In this document: positions 57,240 to 64,000 of the stretch, piece after piece
Position numbering within the stretch: the stretch's first letter is position 1
How the letters are laid out: each line of letters opens with the position of its first letter
Assembly: GCF_001425575.1 (NCBI RefSeq)
Contig: NZ_LMRD01000006.1
Location: 631,977 to 695,976, forward strand
Reading direction: 5' to 3'
Source of the DNA: Aurantimonas sp. Leaf443
Lineage (GTDB): Bacteria; Pseudomonadota; Alphaproteobacteria; Rhizobiales; Rhizobiaceae
Length of the DNA stretch: 64,000 bases
Made by a program: the position numbers and the translations under genes
Notes under the pieces: model-generated
The model's database searches: none
What the model saw: the letters and a program-made list of their open reading frames with translations, nothing else
What the model was told of the DNA's origin: nothing

Positions 57240-57496
57240 CGTTAAGCTCTATCGTGAATGGGAGGTGCGCCGGCTGGCCGGCGGCCGAAAACGGGCAACG
57301 ACTGCGGCCGTGAATAGACCAAACGTGCCGTCATAACAATTGCCCCAGCCTGAAGTCGTGCCGCGGGCGGGGGATATCAAGGCGCGCGGGGCCCGCGTCC
57401 GTCGTCCCGGCCTTCCCCCTTCGGCGCATGGCCCCTAGTCTATGGCGGCAGATGCGGCGCCCCGATCGGCGCCGGCACGCAACAGGGGAGACGGAC

Positions 57497-57811
57497 ATGT
57501 CGCTGATGGATCGCGAGCGCGATTTCGAGAACCGCTACGCGCACGACCAGGAACTGCGGTTCCGCATCGAGGCGCGGCGCAACAAGCTCGTGGGTCTGTG
57601 GGCCGCGGAGAAGCTGGGCCTGCAGGGCGAGGAGGCCAACGCCTACGCGCAGGACGTCATCCGCGAGGTGTTCCTGCCCAACGAGGTGGACGTCTTCAAG
57701 AAGATCCGCCGCGACTTCGACGCGGCCAAGGTCGAGCAGTCCGACCACCAGATCCGCCGCCATATGGAGGACGCGCTGATGCAGGCGGAAACCGAACTGC
57801 AGGCGAGCTGA
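57497..57811 (+). CDS. F1F0-ATPase inhibitor zeta subunit (DUF1476)
   Basis: This 104-residue soluble protein belongs to the family defined in Paracoccus denitrificans as the zeta subunit, which blocks reverse rotation of the alphaproteobacterial ATP synthase. It matches over the whole length: DRERDFENRYAHDQELRFR at the N-terminus (the inhibitory segment), then RRNKLVGLWAAEKLGL and EVFLPNEVDVFKKIRRDFDA. The start at 57497 has GGGAG seven bases before it. It is divergent from purC and followed two bases later by the aldolase gene, with which it is probably co-transcribed. Confidence 0.93.
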   Translation: MSLMDRERDFENRYAHDQELRFRIEARRNKLVGLWAAEKLGLQGEEANAYAQDVIREVFLPNEVDVFKKIRRDFDAAKVEQSDHQIRRHMEDALMQAETELQAS

Positions 57812-57813
57812 CC

Positions 57814-58587
57814 GTGACCTTGCCGGACCTGAAAGGACGCCTTGCCGGGGCGGACGGCTCGCCGGGCGCCCTGAGCGCCTGGATCTCCTATCCCGGCCCC
57901 GACTATCACGAGGCGCTGCTGCGGGGCGGCTTCGACGCCGTCACGTTCGACCTTCAGCACGGGCTCTGCACGCTCGCCGATGTCGGCGAAGGCGTGGTGC
58001 GCGCGCGGCTCGTGGACAAGCCCGTCTTCGTGCGGGTGGCGATCGGCGATCTGTCGGGCGCGGCCCGCTGCATCGATTTCGGCGCCCTCGGCATCATCCT
58101 GCCGATGATCGAGACGGAAGAGGACGCCGCTCGCCTCGTGCGGGCGATCAAGTATCCTCCGCTCGGTCAGCGCTCCTACGGGCCGACGCGTGTGGCGCAG
58201 CTGAACGGCATGACCGGCCGGGACTATTTCGCCGCCGCCAACGCCGCCGTGCTCGGGCTCGCGATGATCGAGACGCCGGGCGCCGTGGATCAGCTGGACG
58301 CGATCCTGCGCGTCGAGGGGCTCGACGGCATCTTCGTCGGCCCGTCGGACCTGTCGATGGCCCTCGGTGCCGCAAAGCCCGAACCCGAGAACGAACGCAC
58401 GGAACGGGTGATCGAGGAGATCGGCGCGAAGGCGAGGGCGGCGGGCCTCGTCGCCGGCATCTACGCGCTGACGCCCGAGGCCGCGCGCCGCTATCGCGGC
58501 TACGGCTACGGGTTCGTCTGCCTCGGCTCGGATGCCGGGCTGATGCTGCAGGCGGCCACGGACGCGTCGAGGGCGGCGCGCCTGTAG
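57814..58587 (+). CDS. HpcH/HpaI-family aldolase
   Basis: This 257-residue class II-type pyruvate aldolase family member carries the conserved blocks: GGFDAVTFDLQHG, then GIILPMIETEEDAARLVRAI (metal-binding glutamate), KYPPLGQRSYGP, GLAMIETPGAV, and DGIFVGPSDLSMALG. Family enzymes split 4-hydroxy-2-oxoacids such as 2,4-dihydroxyheptanedioate or KDG-like sugar acids; the substrate is not readable here. The start is GTG 57814, two bases after the zeta-subunit stop, and no ATG is available near. It is convergent with the next gene, two bases apart. Confidence 0.88.
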   Translation: MTLPDLKGRLAGADGSPGALSAWISYPGPDYHEALLRGGFDAVTFDLQHGLCTLADVGEGVVRARLVDKPVFVRVAIGDLSGAARCIDFGALGIILPMIETEEDAARLVRAIKYPPLGQRSYGPTRVAQLNGMTGRDYFAAANAAVLGLAMIETPGAVDQLDAILRVEGLDGIFVGPSDLSMALGAAKPEPENERTERVIEEIGAKARAAGLVAGIYALTPEAARRYRGYGYGFVCLGSDAGLMLQAATDASRAARL

Positions 58588-58589
58588 GC

Positions 58590-59150
58590 TCAGGCCGGGG
58601 GCGACAGCCGCGCGATGAACTTGCCGAAGGTCAGGAGGCCTTCGGGCCAGGGGCCGTGGCCGCTCTCGGCATTTATGTGCCCCGATTCGCCGGCGTCGAC
58701 GAAGAGCGAGCCCCAGGCGCCGGCGATGTCCTCGGCGGCGGCGAAGGAGGAGAAGCCGTCGTTGCGGCTTGCCACCACCACGCTCGGGAAGGGCAGCGGA
58801 TCGCGCGGATAGGGGCCGAAGGTGCGCAGGTGCTTGGGGCGGATCGTCTCGTCGTCGACGTCGGGCGGCGAGACGAAGAAGGCGCCGGCGACGGGACGGG
58901 TGAACAGCGGCAGCGCCTTCACCGCCGCCGCCACGCCGAGCGAGTGGCCGACGAGGACGGTCGGCTTCGTGCCCTCGTTCACGGCGTCCGCTATGGCGCG
59001 CGCCCAGTCCTCGCAGACGGGCTTGGACCATTCGGCCTGCTCCACGCGTCGCGCCGTGGTGAGCTTTCGCTCCCACCGCGTCTGCCAGTGATTGTCGCAG
59101 GAGCCCTTGTATCCGGGCAGGATGAGGATGTCGGCTTCGGAAACGCGCAT
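58590..59150 (-). CDS. RBBP9/YdeN-family serine hydrolase
   Basis: This 186-residue alpha/beta hydrolase belongs to the compact RBBP9-like group. It starts DILILPGYKGSCDNHWQTRW, typical of the family, followed by the nucleophile S70 in VGHSLG. The acid is probably in VVASRNDGFSSF, and the histidine lies in GHINAESGHGPWPEG. No signal peptide is present. Human RBBP9 is a serine hydrolase with few known substrates, and bacterial ones are uncharacterised, so a function beyond hydrolase is not justified. The start at 59150 lies 65 bases downstream of the cardiolipin synthase stop, on the same strand. Confidence 0.86.
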   Translation of the reverse strand: MRVSEADILILPGYKGSCDNHWQTRWERKLTTARRVEQAEWSKPVCEDWARAIADAVNEGTKPTVLVGHSLGVAAAVKALPLFTRPVAGAFFVSPPDVDDETIRPKHLRTFGPYPRDPLPFPSVVVASRNDGFSSFAAAEDIAGAWGSLFVDAGESGHINAESGHGPWPEGLLTFGKFIARLSPPA

Positions 59151-59215
59151 GGCGGCGCAGATGCGAATGCGGGCCGCAAATGTCAAGCAAGGCGCGCGCG
59201 GCGCGACCGTCGCGC

Positions 59216-60739
59216 TCAAAGCAGCGGGCTGACGAGGCGCGTGGCGTTCTCGGCCACCTTGCGCGCGAAGGACCGGCGCTGCCAGGTCTCCAGATCGAGC
59301 GCCCGGCTCTTGGCGAAATAGTCCGCTTCGACCCGGCGCAGGCTCTCCACGGAGCCGCGATCGTAGGCGATGAGCGAGACTTCCGAGTTCAGCTCGAAGG
59401 AGCGGCGGTCCATGTTGGCCGAGCCGAACACGGCGATCCCGTCGTCGATGGACAGGTGCTTGGCGTGCAGGAACCGCTCGCGATAGAGGAAGACGCGCAC
59501 CCCGGCCTCCAGGAGGTCCTCGTAATAGGATTCCTGCGCCAGATCGATCAGGAGGCTGTTCGTCGTGCCCGTGACGAAGAGCACCGTGTCCACGCCCTTG
59601 GCGACCGCCGTCGAGAGCGCCTGGAGCAGCGGCTCGTTCGGGATGAAATAGGGCGTGGCCAGAACCACGCGCCGGCGCGCCGTGTGGATGAGATCGGTGA
59701 AGAGGATGTCGACGCGCGCGTTCGGATAGTCCGGGCCGGTCGGCATGACCTGCAGGAGCGCGCCGGTCTCGAGATCGGCCTCGGCCGGCGGCGGCATGAG
59801 GTCCGCCGTGCCGATGTCCTCGTTCGTCTCGAGGAACCAGTCGCCGATGAACACGGCCTGGAGTTCGAGCACGGCCGGGCCGGTCACCCGCACCATCAGC
59901 TCGCGGTAGAAGGTCTTCGGCTCGTATTCGATGCGGTGCATGTTCTGCGAGCCGCACCAGCCGATGCGCCCGTCTATGACGACGATCTTGCGGTGGTTGC
60001 GCAGATCGAAGCGCGTCGCCTGGTTCCAGAAGCGCAGGGGCAGGATGAGCGAGACCTCGACGCCCGTGCCGGCCAGGCGCTTCACGATCTTCTTGGAATC
60101 GGCCGACGAGCCGACGGCGTCGATGAGCAGGCGGCATTTCACGCCGCGGGCGGCCGCCCGCTCGAGCGCGCTCAGCACCTTGTTGCCGGCTTCGTCGGCC
60201 TGGAGGATGTAGAAGGAGAGGTGGGCGTGGTTGCGGGCGCGGTCGATATCGGCGGCGATGCGGTCGACGACGCGGTTGTAGTCGGCGTCGAGGTCGATGG
60301 CATTGCCGCGCACGCAGGGCAGGCCGCCGATGCGCTCGACGAGGTCGGCGGTGATGCGATGGCGCGGGCCCAGCCTGTCGGCGCCGCGCAGGTGCTCGCC
60401 CTTCAGGTCGCCCAGCGCGCGCTCGACCATGGTGGGCACGGCGGCGAGGCGGTCGTTGCGCCATTTCGGGTGCCTGGCGTGGCCGAACACGTAGTAGACA
60501 AGGATCGCCACCCACGGCAGGAAGAAGAACAGGAGAAGCCAGGCCTGCGCGGCCGAGGGCGAGCGGCGGAACGGGATGTAGATGAGGCCGCCGAACACGA
60601 TGGCCCAGCCGGCCAGCTGCACCAGAAGCGCCACCATCGACCCGTCGAGAAAGGTCAGCGTCAAACGTTTCGTCCCCTCCAGCGACCCCGTTTCGAACGG
60701 CTCGTCCGCCATGGCCCGGCGCCGGCCCGCGCCCGCCAT
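59216..60739 (-). CDS. cls: Cardiolipin synthase, phospholipase D type
   Basis: This 507-residue membrane enzyme condenses two phosphatidylglycerols to cardiolipin. Two membrane helices (about residues 34-58 and 66-88) precede two phospholipase-D active sites. The first HKD is H249-x-K251-x4-D256 in RNHRKIVVIDG. The second is in RFLHAKHLSIDDG near residue 415, followed by GSANMDRRSFELNSE. The FFFLPWVAILVYYVFG segment is typical of bacterial Cls. An ATG at 60739 is given; a second at 60712 would remove nine residues. It is divergent from an EEP-family gene, 101 bases apart. With plcP/agt and mla it makes a third membrane-lipid locus in the window. Confidence 0.93.
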   Translation of the reverse strand: MAGAGRRRAMADEPFETGSLEGTKRLTLTFLDGSMVALLVQLAGWAIVFGGLIYIPFRRSPSAAQAWLLLFFFLPWVAILVYYVFGHARHPKWRNDRLAAVPTMVERALGDLKGEHLRGADRLGPRHRITADLVERIGGLPCVRGNAIDLDADYNRVVDRIAADIDRARNHAHLSFYILQADEAGNKVLSALERAAARGVKCRLLIDAVGSSADSKKIVKRLAGTGVEVSLILPLRFWNQATRFDLRNHRKIVVIDGRIGWCGSQNMHRIEYEPKTFYRELMVRVTGPAVLELQAVFIGDWFLETNEDIGTADLMPPPAEADLETGALLQVMPTGPDYPNARVDILFTDLIHTARRRVVLATPYFIPNEPLLQALSTAVAKGVDTVLFVTGTTNSLLIDLAQESYYEDLLEAGVRVFLYRERFLHAKHLSIDDGIAVFGSANMDRRSFELNSEVSLIAYDRGSVESLRRVEADYFAKSRALDLETWQRRSFARKVAENATRLVSPLL

Positions 60740-60840
60740 GCGCGCCTCCTGAAACCAGGACGGGCGCGAAGCGTTGCCATGGGCCGGACGCGACAGACCT
60801 ACCGCATGCGCCGGGCAACGCCAGTCCAGAACGGGAAAAG

Positions 60841-61608
60841 ATGACCCGCATCGTCTACGCCAATCTCGGCTACTCGCGCGCGATCGACGGTTCGCTGCGC
60901 CACCATGTCGGGCGGCTGCATCATCACCTCTACACGCCGCTGAGTGCGCAGCGGCAGAGCCTCTCCTATGTGCGTCAGCGCATCGAGGCGCTCGACCCCG
61001 ATCTCTGCTGCCTCGTGGAGATCGACCGCGGTTCGCCGACCAATCGCTATTTCGACCAGTTTCCCGAGCTTCACGGCGGCAGTTTCGGTACGGCGCGGAT
61101 CGACGGGAAATACGGCGCCGACACCAAGCTGCGCCGGCTGTCGCCGTCCTTCGGCAAGTCCAACGCGTTCTTCTCGCGCGAGAGCGTGGAGGCGAGCGCG
61201 CGCTACCTCGCGGTGGGCAAGAAGCGGCTCGTCTACGACATCGACCTGGCGGGAATCCGAGTCCTGCTCGTGCATTTCTCGCTGCGCTACCGCGTGCGCA
61301 CGGTGCAGATCGCGGAAGTGCGAACCTGGCTCGCCGAGCGGGAGGGGCCGACCGTCGTCATCGGCGACTTCAACGCCTTCCGGGGCCCGCGCGAGCTGGA
61401 ACCGCTCCTCGACGGGGGCACGCTGTTCCACGCCAACGCCACGGCCGGGCCGACCTTCCGCCTCGGCCCCTGGCGGGCGGCGCTCGACACGTGCCTCCTC
61501 TCGAGCGACCTGAAGGACCGGTTCTCGATCGAGGTGATCGACCAGCCCTTCTCCGACCATCAGATGCTCAAGATCGACATCGACGACGCGCTGCGGCAGG
61601 CGGCCTGA
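60841..61608 (+). CDS. Endonuclease/exonuclease/phosphatase (EEP) family protein
   Basis: This 255-residue metal-dependent phosphodiesterase-like enzyme has an N-terminal strand RIVYANLGYSRAIDG, with the asparagine of the first motif, and the catalytic acid region CCLVEIDRGS. VVIGDFNAFRG is the GDFN motif, and DQPFSDHQMLKIDID is the C-terminal SDH motif. These mark the EEP fold shared by DNase I, sphingomyelinase and inositol phosphatases. No signal peptide is visible. Divergent pairing with cardiolipin synthase suggests a lipid or phosphodiester role, but that is guesswork. The ATG at 60841 has GGGAAAAG before it. Confidence 0.86.
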   Translation: MTRIVYANLGYSRAIDGSLRHHVGRLHHHLYTPLSAQRQSLSYVRQRIEALDPDLCCLVEIDRGSPTNRYFDQFPELHGGSFGTARIDGKYGADTKLRRLSPSFGKSNAFFSRESVEASARYLAVGKKRLVYDIDLAGIRVLLVHFSLRYRVRTVQIAEVRTWLAEREGPTVVIGDFNAFRGPRELEPLLDGGTLFHANATAGPTFRLGPWRAALDTCLLSSDLKDRFSIEVIDQPFSDHQMLKIDIDDALRQAA

Positions 61609-61629
61609 GCCGCCGCCGCGCCGTCGTCG

Positions 61630-62958
61630 TCAGGCCTTTCCGAAGACGCGCTCGAAGATCGTCTCGACATGCTTGGTGTGATAGGCGAGGTCGAACTTCT
61701 CGCGGATCTCGGCTTCCGAAAGAGAGGCGCGGACCTCCTCGTCCTTCAGGAGCTCGTCGAGGAAATCGACCGAAGCCGCGCCGGCCTGCTGGTAGCTGTC
61801 CCAGACCTTCATCGCGTTGCGCTGGACGAGGCGGTAGGAATCCTCGCGGCTGACGCCCTTCTGGGTCAGGGCGAGGAGAATGCGCTGCGAGTGCACGAGG
61901 CCGCCGAGCCGGTCCATGTTGCCGGCCATGCGCTCGGGATAGACGAGCAGCTTGTCGACGACGCCGGTCAGCCGCGCCAGGGCGAAGTCGAGCGTGATCG
62001 TGGCGTCCGGCGCGATGTAGCGCTCGACCGAGGAATGCGAGATGTCGCGTTCGTGCCAGAGGGCGACGTTCTCCATCGCCGGCATGGCGTAGGAGCGCAC
62101 CATGCGGGCCAGGCCGGTGAGGTTCTCGGTGAGGACCGGGTTGCGCTTGTGGGGCATGGCCGAGGAGCCCTTCTGGCCCGGCGAGAAATACTCCTCCGCC
62201 TCCAGAACCTCCGTGCGCTGCAGGTGCCGGATCTCGGTGGCGAGGCGCTCGATGCAGGAGGCGACGACGCCGAGCGTCGCGAAATACATCGCATGCCGGT
62301 CGCGCGGGATGACCTGCGTGGACACCGGCTCGACGGAAAGGCCGAGCGCGCCGGCCACATGCGCCTCGACGCGCGGATCGATATTGGCGAAGGTGCCGAC
62401 CGCGCCGGAAATGGCGCAGGTGGCGATCTCGGCGCGCGCGGCCAGAAGGCGGGCGCGGCAGCGGTCGAACTCGGCATAGGCGAGGGCGAGCTTCACGCCG
62501 AAGGTGACGGGCTCGGCATGGATGCCGTGGCTGCGGCCGATCGTGACCGTGTCCTTGTGCTCGTAGGCCCGGCGCTTCAAGGCGGCCAGCAGCGCGTCCA
62601 CATCCTCGATCAGGAGATCGGTGGCGCGGGCCAGCTGCACGCTGAGGCAGGTGTCGAGCACGTCCGACGAGGTCATGCCCTGGTGCACGAAGCGCGCGTC
62701 CGGGCCGACGAACTCGGCGAGATGGGTCAGGAAGGCGATGACGTCGTGCTTGGTCGTGCGCTCGATCTCGTCGATGCGCTCGACGTCGAAGACGGCCGCG
62801 TTGCCCTTCTCCCAGATCGTGGCCGCGGCGTCCTTCGGGATGACGCCGAGCTCGGCCAGCGCGTCGCAGGCATGCGCCTCGATCTCGAACCAGATGCGGA
62901 ACTTGGTCTCCTGCGACCAGATCGAGACCATCTGCGGGCGGGCATAGCGGGGGATCAT
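61630..62958 (-). CDS. purB: Adenylosuccinate lyase
   Basis: This 442-residue enzyme acts twice in purine synthesis, splitting SAICAR and adenylosuccinate with release of fumarate. It begins MIPRYARPQMVSIWSQETKF. It contains HQGMTSSDVLDT and IGRSHGIHAEPVTFG, with the catalytic histidine, and the superfamily signature GSSAMPHKRNP. All active-site blocks are present and the length is typical. The start is the ATG at 62958. A 24-bp tandem duplication lies just upstream (62986-63033), between purB and the preceding DUF2259 gene, in the presumed promoter or leader. It is convergent with the EEP gene. Confidence 0.97.
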   Translation of the reverse strand: MIPRYARPQMVSIWSQETKFRIWFEIEAHACDALAELGVIPKDAAATIWEKGNAAVFDVERIDEIERTTKHDVIAFLTHLAEFVGPDARFVHQGMTSSDVLDTCLSVQLARATDLLIEDVDALLAALKRRAYEHKDTVTIGRSHGIHAEPVTFGVKLALAYAEFDRCRARLLAARAEIATCAISGAVGTFANIDPRVEAHVAGALGLSVEPVSTQVIPRDRHAMYFATLGVVASCIERLATEIRHLQRTEVLEAEEYFSPGQKGSSAMPHKRNPVLTENLTGLARMVRSYAMPAMENVALWHERDISHSSVERYIAPDATITLDFALARLTGVVDKLLVYPERMAGNMDRLGGLVHSQRILLALTQKGVSREDSYRLVQRNAMKVWDSYQQAGAASVDFLDELLKDEEVRASLSEAEIREKFDLAYHTKHVETIFERVFGKA

Positions 62959-62985
62959 CGGCGAAGCGTCTCGTGGAAGGGGAAT

Positions 62986-63033
62986 GGACGGGATCGCGCG
63001 CGGTGTAACGGACGGGATCGCGCGCGGTGTAAC
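62986..63033. repeat. Two exact tandem copies of a 24-bp unit upstream of purB
   Basis: The unit GGACGGGATCGCGCGCGGTG plus TAAC occurs at 62986-63009 and again at 63010-63033 without a mismatch. It sits 28 bases upstream of the purB start, in the only non-coding gap there, which suggests a recent duplication. Confidence 0.95.
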
Positions 63034-63050
63034 AGAGCCGGCCGGGGGGC

Positions 63051-63788
63051 TCAATCGAGCGCGAGCGGCACCGCGAGGAAGCGAAGGTCCGGGCCCTCGA
63101 AGCCGACACGCTTCACGCCGACGAGGACGACGCCGACGCGCGAGCCGCCGGCGGTGTCCGCGACCCGGATCTCCGACAGGCGATAGTCGAGCGCGCAGGC
63201 GCGCGAGGCCGGCAGCGTCTGGTTCTCGTGGAGCACCACGGCGCTCTCGCCGGGCCGGGTCGCGACCCTGACGAGCCGGAACCCGTAGACCGTGTCCGTC
63301 ATGCCCGCGCAGTCGCTGCCGGCGCCCAGCGGAATCGGTTCGAGCCGGATCTCGATGTCCCTGTCCGGGCTCGGCTCGATGGGGCGCGGCCGGAACACGG
63401 CGCGATAGGGATCGGCCGAGAGTTCCGTCGCCGGGTTCGAGACCAGGAGGCGGCCCGGATTGTCCTGCGGCGCATGGGCGGCAAAGAGCGCGGCGGCCGA
63501 CCGGCGGGCGGTCTCGCGCGCGGTCTGCGGCGTCGCGCCGTCCTCCTCCAGCCGGACCCGGATCGGCGAGGGCGGCAGGACGGCGTCCGCGGCGAGGTCG
63601 ACGAAGACGATGTCGGCATAGGGAAAGCCGGACCCGTCCTGGATGCCGGACTGACCGAAGGCGTAGACGCGCCCGTCGGCCGAGAAGCCGAAGGACTCGA
63701 GGTCCGCGAAATCGCCGGCCGGCGCCTTCGTGGCCGCAAGGGCGAAGGCCGCCGTGAGGGCCAGAAGGGCGAGCCGGGCGCCGGTCAC
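63051..63788 (-). CDS. Secreted DUF2259 protein
   Basis: This 245-residue protein has a signal peptide (TGARLALLALTAAFALAATKA). The mature part begins DFADLESFGFSADGRVYAFG, then SGFPYADIVFVDLAADA, and ends with TVYGFRLVRVATRPGESAVV and VGVKRVGFEGPDLRFLAVPL. This pattern fits the predicted secreted proteins of DUF2259 (COG5497); the function is unknown. Three cysteines remain in the mature part. The GTG at 63788 overlaps the stop of the preceding peptidase gene as GTGA; an in-frame GTG at 63800 is the alternative. It is followed 92 bases on by purB on the same strand. Confidence 0.82.
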   Translation of the reverse strand: MTGARLALLALTAAFALAATKAPAGDFADLESFGFSADGRVYAFGQSGIQDGSGFPYADIVFVDLAADAVLPPSPIRVRLEEDGATPQTARETARRSAAALFAAHAPQDNPGRLLVSNPATELSADPYRAVFRPRPIEPSPDRDIEIRLEPIPLGAGSDCAGMTDTVYGFRLVRVATRPGESAVVLHENQTLPASRACALDYRLSEIRVADTAGGSRVGVVLVGVKRVGFEGPDLRFLAVPLALD

Positions 63789-64000
63789 AGCGCGCTCCAC
63801 ACCGGCACGGTGTCGTCTGGCGCCGATGTCGCGGCGAAGACGCCTCGGGCGATGGCGCGGGCCATGGTGGCGGTCGCGGCGGCCGCGAGTTCGATCCGGT
63901 CGACGCCGTCCGGCGAAACGCCGCTGCCGCCGGTGGCGAGCGCGAAGACGAGGTCGCCGTCATAGTCGGTGTGGCTCGGCCAGAGCGCCTGCGTGAACCC
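63785..64000 (-). CDS. P1-family (DmpA/S58-like) peptidase, C-terminal fragment
   Basis: The last 71 codons of a gene running in from the right edge encode ALWPSHTDYDGDLVFALATG, then DGVDRIELAAAATATMARAI and a short tail ending VPVWSAL. The block HTDYDGDLVFALATG matches the C-terminal part of P1-family peptidases (DmpA aminopeptidase, NylC nylon-oligomer hydrolase). These mature by self-cleavage before a catalytic Thr/Ser that lies outside the window. Its stop overlaps the DUF2259 start as GTGA. The function beyond family is not assignable. Confidence 0.8.
   Translation of the reverse strand, partial: GFTQALWPSHTDYDGDLVFALATGGSGVSPDGVDRIELAAAATATMARAIARGVFAATSAPDDTVPVWSAL

Noticed and set aside
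62938-63056. Possible CRISPR or satellite seed from the 24-bp duplicated unit
   Set aside because: The two copies are directly abutting with no spacer and there are only two; no cas genes are present.

Overview
The window is GC-rich, densely coded chromosome from an alphaproteobacterium, most likely of the order Hyphomicrobiales (Rhizobiales). The evidence is gene content and order: recA-alaS, icd, murI-rpsD, purL-bolA-grxD, a CckA-type cell-cycle kinase, an F1-ATPase zeta subunit, a one-cysteine DksA, and a giant coiled-coil protein resembling the growth pole ring protein (GPR/RgsE) of Agrobacterium and Sinorhizobium. An Aurantimonadaceae-like genome is a guess. I see no insertion sequence, prophage, integron, CRISPR array, rRNA or tRNA. 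This is core chromosome rather than an accessory island.

Layout. 0-7 kb: the 3' end of gltX, a malic enzyme (maeB), a coupled plcP-agt pair that probably swaps phospholipids for glycolipids under phosphate limitation, an MFS transporter, and a dipeptide epimerase. 7-11.6 kb: an Mla-type lipid-transport operon (STAS-permease fusion, ATPase, long MCE protein, outer-membrane lipoprotein). 12-21 kb: one 9-kb gene encoding a 3002-residue membrane-anchored coiled-coil protein with two families of exact-length internal repeats (44 and 29 residues), with an orphan Hpt protein divergent from it. 22-25 kb: a ferredoxin, a DUF922 predicted protease, folP-folK, and a secreted hypothetical protein. 25-29 kb: ycjX-ycjF, sixA and dksA. 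29.5-34.5 kb: a FliO-domain protein with a long disordered tail, divergent from cckA. 34.5-40.5 kb: psuK-psuG, recA, alaS. 40.7-48.8 kb: a PRC-barrel protein, icd, a carboxylesterase, trmJ-murI, a 52-residue Pmp3-like membrane peptide, rpsD, ttcA and an inositol-phosphatase-family gene. 48.8-64 kb: a Bcr/CflA exporter, grxD, a small coiled-coil gene, bolA, purL, a TPR protein, a purC-purS-purQ run followed by two lipoprotein genes, the ATPase zeta subunit, an HpcH/HpaI aldolase, a serine hydrolase, cardiolipin synthase, an EEP-family phosphatase/nuclease, purB, a DUF2259 protein and the 3' end of a P1-family peptidase.

Themes. Several genes concern the envelope and polar growth: PlcP/Agt, Mla, cardiolipin synthase, the giant GPR-like protein, and CckA. 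Five purine genes (purB, C, S, Q, L) lie in the last 12 kb. Tight coupling is common: TGATG at mlaF/mlaD, TAATG at psuK/psuG, and GTGA at folP/folK, ycjX/ycjF and peptidase/DUF2259.

The best leads for something undescribed are the repeat architecture of the giant protein, the three-segment alternative hairpin in the purL leader, the two lipoproteins trailing purQ, and the FliO-domain protein beside cckA. All functions are read from sequence by eye; no search was run.
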